Assembly: GCA_947460915.1 (NCBI GenBank)
Contig: CANHKJ010000140.1
Location: 1-7,782, forward strand
Length of the DNA stretch: 7,782 nucleotides
Reading direction: 5' to 3'
Origin: Verrucomicrobiia bacterium
GTDB lineage: Bacteria; Verrucomicrobiota; Verrucomicrobiia; Verrucomicrobiales; Akkermansiaceae
Under the pieces are notes generated by a model that was given only the letters and a program-made list of their open reading frames with translations, did no database searches and was not told the DNA's origin. Shown piece by piece: positions 1 through 7,077 of the stretch (positions are counted from its first letter, which is position 1; every line of letters begins with the position of its first letter). Both the position numbers and the translations under genes were made by a program.

Positions 1-2
1 AA

Positions 3-947
3 TTGAATAATGTCTATGGCGTTGGTCGTGGGCCTGACGGGTATCTTTATTTTTGCGACATGGACAACGCGCGGATCCGACGGGTAAGCTCTGCGGGAAA
101 AATCGAAACCTATGTCGGCAATGGCAAGCGTGGATTCGATGGCGATGGTAGGGCTGCCGAGCGGGCATCGTTGAGCATGCCCTATGAAATGGCATGGGAT
201 CAGCAGGGGAATCTCTATGTGGTTGATCTCGGCAATCACAATGTGCGTCGGATCGATGCCAAAACGCGCAAGATCTCGACGATTGTCGGCACGGGAAAAG
301 CGGGCTTTGGCGGTGATGGGGGCCCTGCTGCGGCAGCGCAACTGAATCAACCGCATAGTCTCGCATTTGATGCGGCGGACAATCTATACATTTGCGATAT
401 CATGAACCATCGAATTCGTCGCGTGGATCGCAAAACGGGCATCATCAGCACGTGGTGTGGCACTGGAGAAGCGAAGACGGCACGCGACGGCTCGCCGATT
501 CAAGGATCGCCAGTGCATGGGCCGCGCGCGATCACTTTTGCCGCCGATGGCACCGGCTATCTCGCCCTGCGCGAGGGCAATGCGGTCTTGTTGCTCGATC
601 CGAAAAAAGATCGTATGCAGCGCATTGCGGGAAATGGCAAACAAGGCTTCACAGGAAATGGAGGGCCTGCTCTGCAGGCAACGTTATCGGGACCAAAAGG
701 TATCGCGCTTGATGCCGCAGGGAATGTGTATCTTGCCGATACCGAGTCGCACTCGATCCGAGTGATCGACATGAAACGCGGCATCATCGATGTCATCGTC
801 GGCAACGGCAGTCGTGGAGACGGCCCCGATGGCAATGCTCCAACGGATTGCAAACTCGCCCGCCCGCACGGAGTTTTCGTCGAAAAAGACGGCTCCGTCC
901 TCATCGGCGATAGTGAAAATCACCGTGTGCGATTGTGGAGAAAGTAG
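3..947 (+). CDS. NHL-repeat beta-propeller protein, 5' end missing
   Basis: The frame is open to the left edge and begins in the middle of a propeller blade, so the true start lies outside the window; the TTG at 3 is not a credible start. The 314 visible residues hold about six NHL-type blades, roughly at 4-40, 60-96, 117-153, 173-209 (degenerate), 231-267 and 287-314. Each has the 'P-x-G-[IVL]-x-x-D-x-x-G-N-[LV]-Y-[IV]-x-D-x-x-N-H-x-[IV]-R' pattern. Between blades are glycine-rich linkers such as G-T-G-K-A-G-F-G-G-D-G-G-P-A. NHL propellers are binding scaffolds, often secreted in Planctomycetes and Verrucomicrobia, and seldom enzymes. No catalytic signature is visible and the ligand cannot be told. 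No signal peptide can be judged because the N-terminus is absent. The protein ends right after the last blade (L-W-R-K), so nothing follows the propeller. It converges on the 956-3976 gene. Confidence 0.9.
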   Translation: MNNVYGVGRGPDGYLYFCDMDNARIRRVSSAGKIETYVGNGKRGFDGDGRAAERASLSMPYEMAWDQQGNLYVVDLGNHNVRRIDAKTRKISTIVGTGKAGFGGDGGPAAAAQLNQPHSLAFDAADNLYICDIMNHRIRRVDRKTGIISTWCGTGEAKTARDGSPIQGSPVHGPRAITFAADGTGYLALREGNAVLLLDPKKDRMQRIAGNGKQGFTGNGGPALQATLSGPKGIALDAAGNVYLADTESHSIRVIDMKRGIIDVIVGNGSRGDGPDGNAPTDCKLARPHGVFVEKDGSVLIGDSENHRVRLWRK

Positions 948-955
948 TTTTTCTG

Positions 956-3900
956 TTAGAAGGCGATTTTGCTGATGGCGAGGCGGGCGAAGATTTTTTG
1001 ATTCGCGCCTTGAGGTGTAGGCAGACTAACTGAGATGGTATCGGGATCGTTGTCGTTCGAGGTGATGGTGACGGAGCCTTCCGTTACGCCTGGGACTGCG
1101 ATGTCGTACCAGGTTAGCAGGTCGTTAGACCATTGCACGGTGATGTTGTGAGTGAAGCTGCTGCCATCGATGCGACGGAAAGTAAATGTGGGCGGGGAAA
1201 TGGAGGGTGATCCGAGGCTTGGCCATTCGAGGGAATTTCCTGCTGCGGGCAATACGGCCTCGAAGCGATCATCGATGCCGTTCGTGTTGAGATCGTGCTC
1301 GGTGCCACCGATGAGCGAGATCTCACCGGTGCTTCCTGAAAATGTGGCGCCGGCGAGGATGGGATCAATTTGAATGGTTACACCGGGGGATATGCTGAGG
1401 TTGCTGGTTTGGAAAAAGTCGGCGGTGAAGCCAGCACCAGAGTCGTAATCATTGGTGGGCTTGATGATGATGGTGCCACCGGTGATGGTGATTGAATCAG
1501 CGTCAATGACGTCCCACCCACCCGCGGTGTTGGATTTTACTTCGAGCACCAGAGTTCCAGATTCCATCAAGAAATTGCCGTCGACTTCTATGGTGCCGGG
1601 AGAAAATCCTGGGGCAACGGTGCCGCCATCGACAACGAGGTCATTGCCATCAGCAGCAGCACCGAAGATCGTCGGGGTGCCAATCATGTACCCCCCAGTG
1701 CCGACGACGAGAGCGCCGTTGCGAAAGTCTTGGTCGATCGCATTGGCGGCATCCCCCAAGTAAATGGCGGACGAGCCGCCGATGGTGATGGGAGTTGCTT
1801 TCGCTGATAAGTACGCGGGGCTGAAGGAACTAGGTTGCCGCCATTGTCCATAAGCTCCCTCGTAAGCTCCGATGGCCATCCTGGCACCGGAGGTGACATT
1901 GAGTACGCTTTCACCACCAAAGGATGAGAAAAATTCTCCGGTAAAAGCGGGAGGTCCGCCACCTGATTGATTGCCAAACGATGGATTGCTGCTTGCTCCG
2001 AGTTGCACGTTGCGGAAGCCGCAAGTGGTGGCTGTTCCCGTGATCGTGACAGTGCCTTTGCCGTGGGGATAGGGAGCCGCAGAGAGCGCGCCTGTGACAG
2101 TAGAGCCGTCATTGATCGTGAGAAAAGAATTGGCCACTGTGGGGATCGAATCCCCGGGGTTGAGCACCACTCCATTTCCAGCGGTTAGATCAAGAGAATG
2201 GGCCACTGCGGCATCGGTGATGCTGGCAATGCTGCCGCCGTTGATGTCACCGATTTGAAGCGCTTGGGGAGCATCTGCCATTTCCACGCGCTCGGGTTGC
2301 CATGTGCCACCGCGCATGATGAGAAGTGATCCATCTCCTATATTGATCGATACTTGATTTAATGTGGCCGGGCTTCCTGGTGCACCGAGTTCACAGTTCA
2401 CTGAAGCTTGGCTGAATGTGAGTCCGATGTTTTTCATGCTGGCTCCCGTGACGGTAAGATCGCTCATCGACGCGGTTTTATGAATGAATATGGAACGTGA
2501 GTCCGCATAAAAGCTTCCACCTCCAGAATCAATCGTTTCACCGCCGCGTAACATACCTCCATCGGTGATTGTTGCATTGATTCTGCTCCAGCGCGCCGTA
2601 GCATCATTCAAGTAGTTATGAGGGTAAAAATCAGAGTTCCCATCAAGATGAAGTTCGGACCCGGAACCTGTGGAGGTTAAAAACAAACGTCCATCAGGAT
2701 CGATGCCCAGTGAGCTGGGGAGGTCGATTTTTGCTCCGCTACTTGCGGAAATGATGTGCAATTGATCATTGAGATGCAGAGGAGTGATCATCAACTGTGT
2801 CATGGCGATGCTCCCTTGGGTGGTAGCGAGCCAATCGAGCTGAGTGGATCCGGATGTGGCGGATGAAGTAGATCTTAAGTGATTTATGGTAATGGCACCC
2901 TCGCGATTGGCGCGCAGACCCATTTTGCCATTTGGTCCTAGTGTGTAGAGGTAGCTATGAAACTGCATGGTAGCGCCATCCTCGATCTGGGCAACGACAC
3001 CGCGAAAGCCATCGAGAACGGTATTGTTCGTTACAGAAAATGCTGAAGCCGGTGAAGCTACTCCCGTGGCGTGAAAAAGCGTAGCGGGGTCCACTTCTGG
3101 CGCATTGCCATCGACGAATAAGGTGCCAAGCGTAGCTCGACCACGGCCTGCACTGGCATCAAAAACCTTTCCTGCGGTGTTGAATAACTGCACAGAACTT
3201 GCTTGGAAATGGGCATCACTTTCGATCGCTACGGCGGTGTTGCTAGTTGATGGTATGGCTATAGGAGTGAAAGAGTATTGTAATGTAGTTAGCTCCGCAA
3301 TAGCGCCTGAGCGCAGTTTCATCGAAGGAATGGTCTGCTCCCCGTCGCGAGCGATGACTACAGTTCCCAAGCTGCGAAAATTATAGGAAGACACATCTCC
3401 TGTGAGCGTGAGATGAGAACCCAAAACTTGTGTGTTGTCTGCTTCAACGATCGTGCGGTCAAATTCGATCTCTGATCTTTGCGTGAGATAGAGCGGATGG
3501 GGCACCGCTACTTTTAGACGACCGAATGGAGCCGCGGGGATATCTGGCGTTCCATTGAATACGATTTGATCACCAGAGAAATAGACGCGTGAAAAGGAAG
3601 GTGTCAAGGCAGGCGGGGTGAAGCCGAGTCTTGCCGCGGTGTAAAGTGTTAGGTCACGTGCGGATTCCGCATAGGGTGTTCCAGTGTGTGATTTCCTGCC
3701 GAAGTAGAGCGATTGGCTCTGACCGGGAACAACGGGAGATTCTAAAGGGGCTGTTAGATCGCGCCAAAAACTAGGATCCCAGAATGATTTTTCGGACTCT
3801 GGTACGCCGGTTGGGCTATACATTTGCTCGCCGACGTATTCATCATCCACAGCGGCATGGAGGAATGTGGAGCTGAGCAAACACGCGAGAGGAGGGTAGA

Positions 3901-3976
3901 GTAGCGATTTTGTGAATTTGCTCACATGGTTGTGTCTAACACATTTCGCTTGTTCACGACGCGATGATTTTTTCAT
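956..3976 (-). CDS. Large exported beta-helix-like surface protein with verrucomicrobial-type C-terminal module
   Basis: The 1006-residue protein has a long basic N-terminus (residues 1-24), a hydrophobic stretch about 25-40 (S-L-L-Y-P-P-L-A-C-L-L-S-S) and a likely signal peptidase site after L-H-A (41). The ATG is supported by AAGGA four bases upstream. The body is rich in G, S, T, N and I with short repeated turns such as T-I-T-D-G-G-x-L, as expected of a parallel beta-helix resembling autotransporter passenger repeats. Landmarks near the end are G-G-T-V-A-P-G-F-S-P-G-T (784-795), a possible calcium-binding D-x-N-x-N-G-x-D-D motif (895-903), and a terminal domain with W-S-N-D-L-L-T-W (949-956) ending in I-F-A-R-L. 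No autotransporter barrel, PEP-CTERM tail or LPXTG motif is seen. Such proteins are typically surface or secreted in Verrucomicrobiota; the ligand is unknown and no enzymatic motif is visible. I recognise the architecture, not a named gene. Confidence 0.88.
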   Translation of the reverse strand: MKKSSRREQAKCVRHNHVSKFTKSLLYPPLACLLSSTFLHAAVDDEYVGEQMYSPTGVPESEKSFWDPSFWRDLTAPLESPVVPGQSQSLYFGRKSHTGTPYAESARDLTLYTAARLGFTPPALTPSFSRVYFSGDQIVFNGTPDIPAAPFGRLKVAVPHPLYLTQRSEIEFDRTIVEADNTQVLGSHLTLTGDVSSYNFRSLGTVVIARDGEQTIPSMKLRSGAIAELTTLQYSFTPIAIPSTSNTAVAIESDAHFQASSVQLFNTAGKVFDASAGRGRATLGTLFVDGNAPEVDPATLFHATGVASPASAFSVTNNTVLDGFRGVVAQIEDGATMQFHSYLYTLGPNGKMGLRANREGAITINHLRSTSSATSGSTQLDWLATTQGSIAMTQLMITPLHLNDQLHIISASSGAKIDLPSSLGIDPDGRLFLTSTGSGSELHLDGNSDFYPHNYLNDATARWSRINATITDGGMLRGGETIDSGGGSFYADSRSIFIHKTASMSDLTVTGASMKNIGLTFSQASVNCELGAPGSPATLNQVSINIGDGSLLIMRGGTWQPERVEMADAPQALQIGDINGGSIASITDAAVAHSLDLTAGNGVVLNPGDSIPTVANSFLTINDGSTVTGALSAAPYPHGKGTVTITGTATTCGFRNVQLGASSNPSFGNQSGGGPPAFTGEFFSSFGGESVLNVTSGARMAIGAYEGAYGQWRQPSSFSPAYLSAKATPITIGGSSAIYLGDAANAIDQDFRNGALVVGTGGYMIGTPTIFGAAADGNDLVVDGGTVAPGFSPGTIEVDGNFLMESGTLVLEVKSNTAGGWDVIDADSITITGGTIIIKPTNDYDSGAGFTADFFQTSNLSISPGVTIQIDPILAGATFSGSTGEISLIGGTEHDLNTNGIDDRFEAVLPAAGNSLEWPSLGSPSISPPTFTFRRIDGSSFTHNITVQWSNDLLTWYDIAVPGVTEGSVTITSNDNDPDTISVSLPTPQGANQKIFARLAISKIAF

Positions 3977-3980
3977 ATAA

Positions 3981-3985
3981 TCCTT
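3981..3985 (-). promoter_or_regulatory. Shine-Dalgarno sequence AAGGA
   Basis: On the minus strand AAGGA is followed by TTAT and then the ATG at 3976. The spacing of four bases is slightly short but workable. It fixes the start of the large exported protein at the first ATG rather than the in-frame GTG at codon 18. None of the other starts in this window has a comparable site. Confidence 0.6.
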
Positions 3986-4000
3986 GGTTGATTCCCTTAC

Positions 4001-4029
4001 AGAATGGGAGAAATCATCCTTGGCGTCAA
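4001..4029 (-). promoter_or_regulatory. Candidate sigma70-type promoter of the large surface-protein gene
   Basis: Read on the minus strand, TTGACG (4029-4024) lies 17 bases before CATTCT (4006-4001). The -35 matches the consensus at five of six positions and the -10 at three. Transcription would begin near 3994, giving a leader of about 18 bases that contains the AAGGA ribosome site. The 96-base gap after the cyclotransferase gene, with no obvious terminator, allows either independent transcription or read-through. The call rests on sequence resemblance only. Confidence 0.4.
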
Positions 4030-4072
4030 TCCTTTGTTTTCCTGTGATGGTGACAACTCGCTTTTGGCATCA

Positions 4073-4906
4073 TTACTTGTCGCGAGGTTCGAGAGCGATC
4101 TGATAGATCTTGGGCCAGCATTTTCCGGTGACGAAGAGTGCTTGGCTCTCTGGGTCGTAGGCGATGCCGTTGAGCACGTGGTCGGGATGGGTGATGGTTT
4201 CCTTGGCGTGGATGTCCGTGAGGTCGAGTGTTCCAAGGACCTTGCCCGATTTCGGATCGATGCGAATGATGCGATTGGTCTGCCAGATGTTGGCAAAAAT
4301 TTCGCCTTCGATGAATTCGAGTTCGTTGAGTTGATCGATGGCATTTCCTCCGTCCACAACGGTAATTTCACGCGCGACGCGAAAGCTTTTGGGGTCGATG
4401 AATTGGAGCTTGGAGGAGCCATTGCTCATGATCAAATGAGTGCCATCATCGGTGAGGCCCCAGCCTTCGCCTTGGTAACTGAAGTTTTTTTGCCAAGCGA
4501 GCGTGGTGGCATCGTAGATGAATCCTTGTTGGTTTTGCCAAGTCAGTTGGTAGAGCTTGCCGTTGAGTTCGGTGAGGCCTTCGCCAAAAAACTCGGCACT
4601 CAGTTTGCGCTCGATGAGAATGTTTCCTGTTTCGATTTCTACTTTCCGTAGCCAAGTGGTGTTATGCCCACCGGTGCTTTCCATGAAATGTCCCGCGTGC
4701 ACGATGAGCCCTTGCGTGAAGGCTCGGGTGTCGTGAGGCAGCTCCTTGATGACGCGATAGCTCAGATCACGATGTTGTTGCCATGCGGGTGCAGGTCGCA
4801 CAGTTGCCGTCGCATTTTCTGCAGGCGATGTTTCTTCAGCTGGCTTTTTTTGGCAACTGCCCAGAGTGATCGGGCAGAGGAGAAGCAGGAAAAAAAAGCG
4901 GCGCAT
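4073..4906 (-). CDS. Glutaminyl-peptide cyclotransferase, plant/bacterial type, lipoprotein
   Basis: The enzyme would convert N-terminal glutamine of peptides or proteins to pyroglutamate, releasing ammonia. The 277-residue product shows the signature strings of the bacterial and papaya-type enzyme, a five-bladed beta-propeller unrelated to the zinc-dependent animal enzyme: A-F-T-Q-G-L (62-67), E-S-T-G (76-79), G-E-G-L (108-111), G-E-G-W-G-L (146-151), N-E-L-E-F (194-198), W-Q-T-N-R-I (208-213), V-L-N-G-I-A-Y-D (244-251) and F-V-T-G-K-C-W-P (258-265). The N-terminus M-R-R-F-F-F-L-L-L-L followed by L-G-S-C is a lipoprotein signal with Cys18 as the lipidated residue and a P/E/T-rich tether behind it, so the enzyme should face the periplasm or outer membrane. 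I chose the ATG at 4906 for that signal. An in-frame GTG at 4954 adds 16 residues and overlaps the parB stop by four bases (GTGA). Neither start has a good ribosome site. Confidence 0.93.
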   Translation of the reverse strand: MRRFFFLLLLCPITLGSCQKKPAEETSPAENATATVRPAPAWQQHRDLSYRVIKELPHDTRAFTQGLIVHAGHFMESTGGHNTTWLRKVEIETGNILIERKLSAEFFGEGLTELNGKLYQLTWQNQQGFIYDATTLAWQKNFSYQGEGWGLTDDGTHLIMSNGSSKLQFIDPKSFRVAREITVVDGGNAIDQLNELEFIEGEIFANIWQTNRIIRIDPKSGKVLGTLDLTDIHAKETITHPDHVLNGIAYDPESQALFVTGKCWPKIYQIALEPRDK

Positions 4907-4950
4907 GGCGGTGATGGATGAGGATGAGCGACAGCGGTAACGCGGGCTGA

Positions 4951-5853
4951 TCACTCGTCCACGCCGAGGAGTTCGAGGATGCGTTGGAGGTCGTCGTTGC
5001 CGTAGTATTCGATTTCGATTTTGCCTTTTTTGGGGCTGTGATTGATGGCAACATGCGTGGCAAAAACATTGCGCAAGCGATTTTCGAGCTCCTGGATATG
5101 GGGTTCGAGATCGCGCGGTGTGGGCGGCGAAGATTTGCTAGTCGCGCGGGATGCAGGAGGATTGAGCAGCTCTTGCACGAGCTTCTCGGTGGCGCGCACG
5201 GTTAGAGACTTGCGGATGATTTGATCGGAAGCAAGGAGCTGTGATGCAGGATCTTTGAGCGCGAGCAGTGCTTTGGCGTGGCCGACGCTGATGCGCGCTT
5301 GGGCGACTTGCAGTTGCACGTCATCGTGGAGATCGAGTAGGCGCATGGCGTTGGCTACGCTGGCGCGGGACTTGCCGACGCGGCTGGCGATTTCCTCTTG
5401 CTTGAGGGCGTATTCCTTCGCGAGACGAATGTAACCAGCTGCTTCCTCCATGGGGTTGAGGTCTTGGCGCTGCATGTTCTCGATCAGCGCCATCTCTAAC
5501 ACATCCTGGTCATTCGCTTCGCGCTCAATGACAGGGACGGTAGCGAGACCGAGTTTTTGCGAGGCGCGGAAACGGCGCTCGCCGGCGATGAGTTCGAGCT
5601 TGTCGCCGACGCGGCGGCAGATGAGCGGTTGGATGATTCCGTGTTGGCGGATCGATTCCATGAGCTCATCCAATGGAGCCTCGACGAAATGTTTTCGCGG
5701 TTGCAGGGGGCTAGGCACGATCATCGAGAGCGTGACATCGCGCACGAGTTTGCGCTCATCGGGATGGATGGTCGCTTCCGGCACAGCATTTGTGCCGGGC
5801 TGTTTTTTGATCAGCGCGCCGAGTCCTTTTCCGAGTGCAGGTTTGGTAGCCAT
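4951..5853 (-). CDS. parB: Chromosome-partitioning protein ParB (Spo0J family)
   Basis: ParB binds parS sites near the replication origin, uses CTP to clamp and slide on DNA, and works with the ATPase ParA in chromosome segregation. The 300-residue length is normal. Visible parts in order: an N-terminal ParA-contact motif L-G-K-G-L-G-A-L-I (7-15); the ParB N-terminal domain from about 38, with the CTP-binding G-E-R-R-F-R-A (91-97) and E-N-M-Q-R-Q-D-L-N-P-M-E-E-A (125-138); a helix-turn-helix near 150-175 (Q-E-E-I-A-S-R-V-G-K-S); V-G-H-A-K-A-L-L-A-L (190-199); a P/S/T-rich linker about 233-248; and a C-terminal dimerisation segment with I-E-Y-Y-G-N-D-D-L-Q-R-I. All key motifs are intact. No parA lies beside it in the window, which departs from the usual parAB pair. 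The ATG at 5853 lacks a Shine-Dalgarno sequence. Its stop overlaps a possible GTG start of the cyclotransferase gene. Confidence 0.97.
   Translation of the reverse strand: MATKPALGKGLGALIKKQPGTNAVPEATIHPDERKLVRDVTLSMIVPSPLQPRKHFVEAPLDELMESIRQHGIIQPLICRRVGDKLELIAGERRFRASQKLGLATVPVIEREANDQDVLEMALIENMQRQDLNPMEEAAGYIRLAKEYALKQEEIASRVGKSRASVANAMRLLDLHDDVQLQVAQARISVGHAKALLALKDPASQLLASDQIIRKSLTVRATEKLVQELLNPPASRATSKSSPPTPRDLEPHIQELENRLRNVFATHVAINHSPKKGKIEIEYYGNDDLQRILELLGVDE
5778..5808 (+). terminator. Terminator-like hairpin antisense to the start of parB
   Basis: The arms CCGGCACA (5778-5785) and TGTGCCGG (5791-5798) form a perfect 8-base-pair GC-rich stem with a 5-base loop. On the plus strand the stem is followed, after GCTG, by six T residues, which is close to the form of an intrinsic terminator. 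It lies within parB codons 19-26 in the antisense direction. In the parB mRNA the same stem would sit about 55 bases after the start codon, preceded rather than followed by the homopolymer run. No plus-strand gene ends here, so its role is uncertain. Confidence 0.35.
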
Positions 5854-5919
5854 GGGACGAGAAGTATGAAGAAACCTTGGATAAAAATCAAAGAGGATTT
5901 CCAGTGTAACGGTTGTTTG

Positions 5920-5954
5920 ACCCGCAAACCCTTGTGGTTGCGCGATTTGTGGGT
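5920..5954. repeat. Inverted repeat in the lactonase-parB gap
   Basis: ACCCGCAAA (5920-5928) pairs with TTTGTGGGT (5946-5954) with one G-T wobble on the plus strand. A competing shorter stem, CGCAAACC with GGTTGCG (5923-5942, one bulged A), can form inside it. It sits in the 111-base gap, just downstream of the lactonase stop on the minus strand. The nearby run of seven T residues comes before the stem in that direction, so this is not a standard intrinsic terminator. It could be an mRNA 3' structure or part of the parB regulatory region. Confidence 0.35.
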
Positions 5955-5964
5955 GAAAAAAATT

Positions 5965-7077
5965 TTATTGTTTGGAGAAAAGCAGGCAGATGGGCGAGGG
6001 AACGCTGAGTTTCTGGCTCGTAGGGCTCAGTTTTCCGGACTGTGGATCGATGGCGAGAACGTGCAAGCTATCGGAGTCTTGGCCCGCGACGATGAGGAAT
6101 GCCGCCCCAGGGGCAATCGCAAAATGGCGAGGAGTTTTGACGTCGGCTACGGTTTGTCCGAGAGCCGTGAGTGCTCCGGTGATGGCATCGATGCTGTAGC
6201 AAGCGATGGATTGGTGACCGCGATTGGAAGCGTAGAGGAATCGACCATTCGGATGGATTTCGATCTCGGCGGTGGTGTTCGGTTCTTTGTAATCCGAGGG
6301 TAGGGTGGTGATGGATTCCTTGGCGGTGAGAGCGTGGCCATCGCGCACGAAATGAGTCACCGTGTTGGTGAGCTCATTGACAGCATAGACCCAGGGCTTG
6401 GTCGGGTGAATGGCGAGGTGGCGAGGTCCATCGCCGGGCGTAGAGCTGGCGTGAGGAGGTGTGGCTGGTGAAAGCTTCGCGCTGGCCGCATCGAAGGTGA
6501 ATGCGAGAGTTTGATCGAGGCCGAGGTCGGGCACGAAGAGAGTGTTATCGCTGAAATAGACACCATGCGCATGAGGGCCTGTTTGGCGTTGCGGGTGCAC
6601 ACTTTTGCCTTCATGTTGTATCAGTGATGCGTGCGGCGCGGGAATGCCTTTTTGGTCTAAAAAGAAGGAACTGGTGCTGCCACTGCCGTAGTTGGCAACG
6701 GCGATCATTTGTCCTGCTGGATGAATCGCGAGGTGACAGGGACCTTGTCCACCGGACGGGATATCGCTAAGAAAGGTGAGGTTGCGATTTTTCTCGATCG
6801 CGAAGGTGGCAAGTGTGCCAGTGCCATCGGGGCGCGCGCCGATCGAGTAGAGAAGTTTTTTCTCCGGATGCAGGCACAGGAAGCCGGGATCTTTGTAGGT
6901 CGTGGCGAGACGGAGATTGCTGAGTGCTCCGGTATTGTCATCGAAGTCAGCGAGGTAGATGCCCTTGCTATCACGGTCCGTGCGGGTGCCGATGTAAAAC
7001 GAATGAATGGCGGCGATGGAGGTGTGGGCGGAGAAAAGCCAAAATGTAAGAAGAGCGAGTGGTGCGAGCGATTTCAT
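5965..7077 (-). CDS. Exported 6-phosphogluconolactonase-family (lactonase) beta-propeller
   Basis: The product belongs to the seven-bladed lactonase family (YbhE/Pgl type, COG2706), whose cytosolic members hydrolyse 6-phosphogluconolactone. From the ATG at 7077 it has 370 residues. Family landmarks are Y-I-G-T-R-T (28-33), G-Q-G-P-C-H-L-A-I-H-P (110-120), G-P-H-A-H-G-V (167-173), G-D-G-P-R-H-L-A-I-H-P (215-225), Y-A-V-N-E-L (231-236), A-E-I-E-I-H-P-N-G-R-F-L-Y-A-S-N-R-G (270-287) and T-P-R-H-F-A-I-A-P (315-323), so blades and conserved H, R and E positions are kept. The first 22 residues (M-K-S-L-A-P-L-A-L-L-T-F-W-L-F-S-A-H-T-S-I-A) look like a signal peptide, pointing to the periplasm, where a pentose-phosphate role is unlikely. 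An upstream in-frame TTG (7098) would add seven residues and is less likely. There is no Shine-Dalgarno site. The substrate of the exported form is unknown. Confidence 0.92.
   Translation of the reverse strand: MKSLAPLALLTFWLFSAHTSIAAIHSFYIGTRTDRDSKGIYLADFDDNTGALSNLRLATTYKDPGFLCLHPEKKLLYSIGARPDGTGTLATFAIEKNRNLTFLSDIPSGGQGPCHLAIHPAGQMIAVANYGSGSTSSFFLDQKGIPAPHASLIQHEGKSVHPQRQTGPHAHGVYFSDNTLFVPDLGLDQTLAFTFDAASAKLSPATPPHASSTPGDGPRHLAIHPTKPWVYAVNELTNTVTHFVRDGHALTAKESITTLPSDYKEPNTTAEIEIHPNGRFLYASNRGHQSIACYSIDAITGALTALGQTVADVKTPRHFAIAPGAAFLIVAGQDSDSLHVLAIDPQSGKLSPTSQKLSVPSPICLLFSKQ

Noticed and set aside
2141..2160. GGGGATCGAATCCCC, which looks like a tRNA T-arm.
   Set aside because: It lies inside the large coding region, the loop lacks the T-T-C start, and no acceptor, D-arm or anticodon arm can be formed around it.
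4004..4651. A 215-codon plus-strand open frame opposite the cyclotransferase gene.
   Set aside because: The minus-strand frame has unmistakable family motifs; the plus-strand translation is an acidic, motif-free shadow.
5557..6303. A 248-codon plus-strand open frame spanning the parB-lactonase boundary.
   Set aside because: It runs antisense through two well-identified genes and shows no recognisable fold or start signal.
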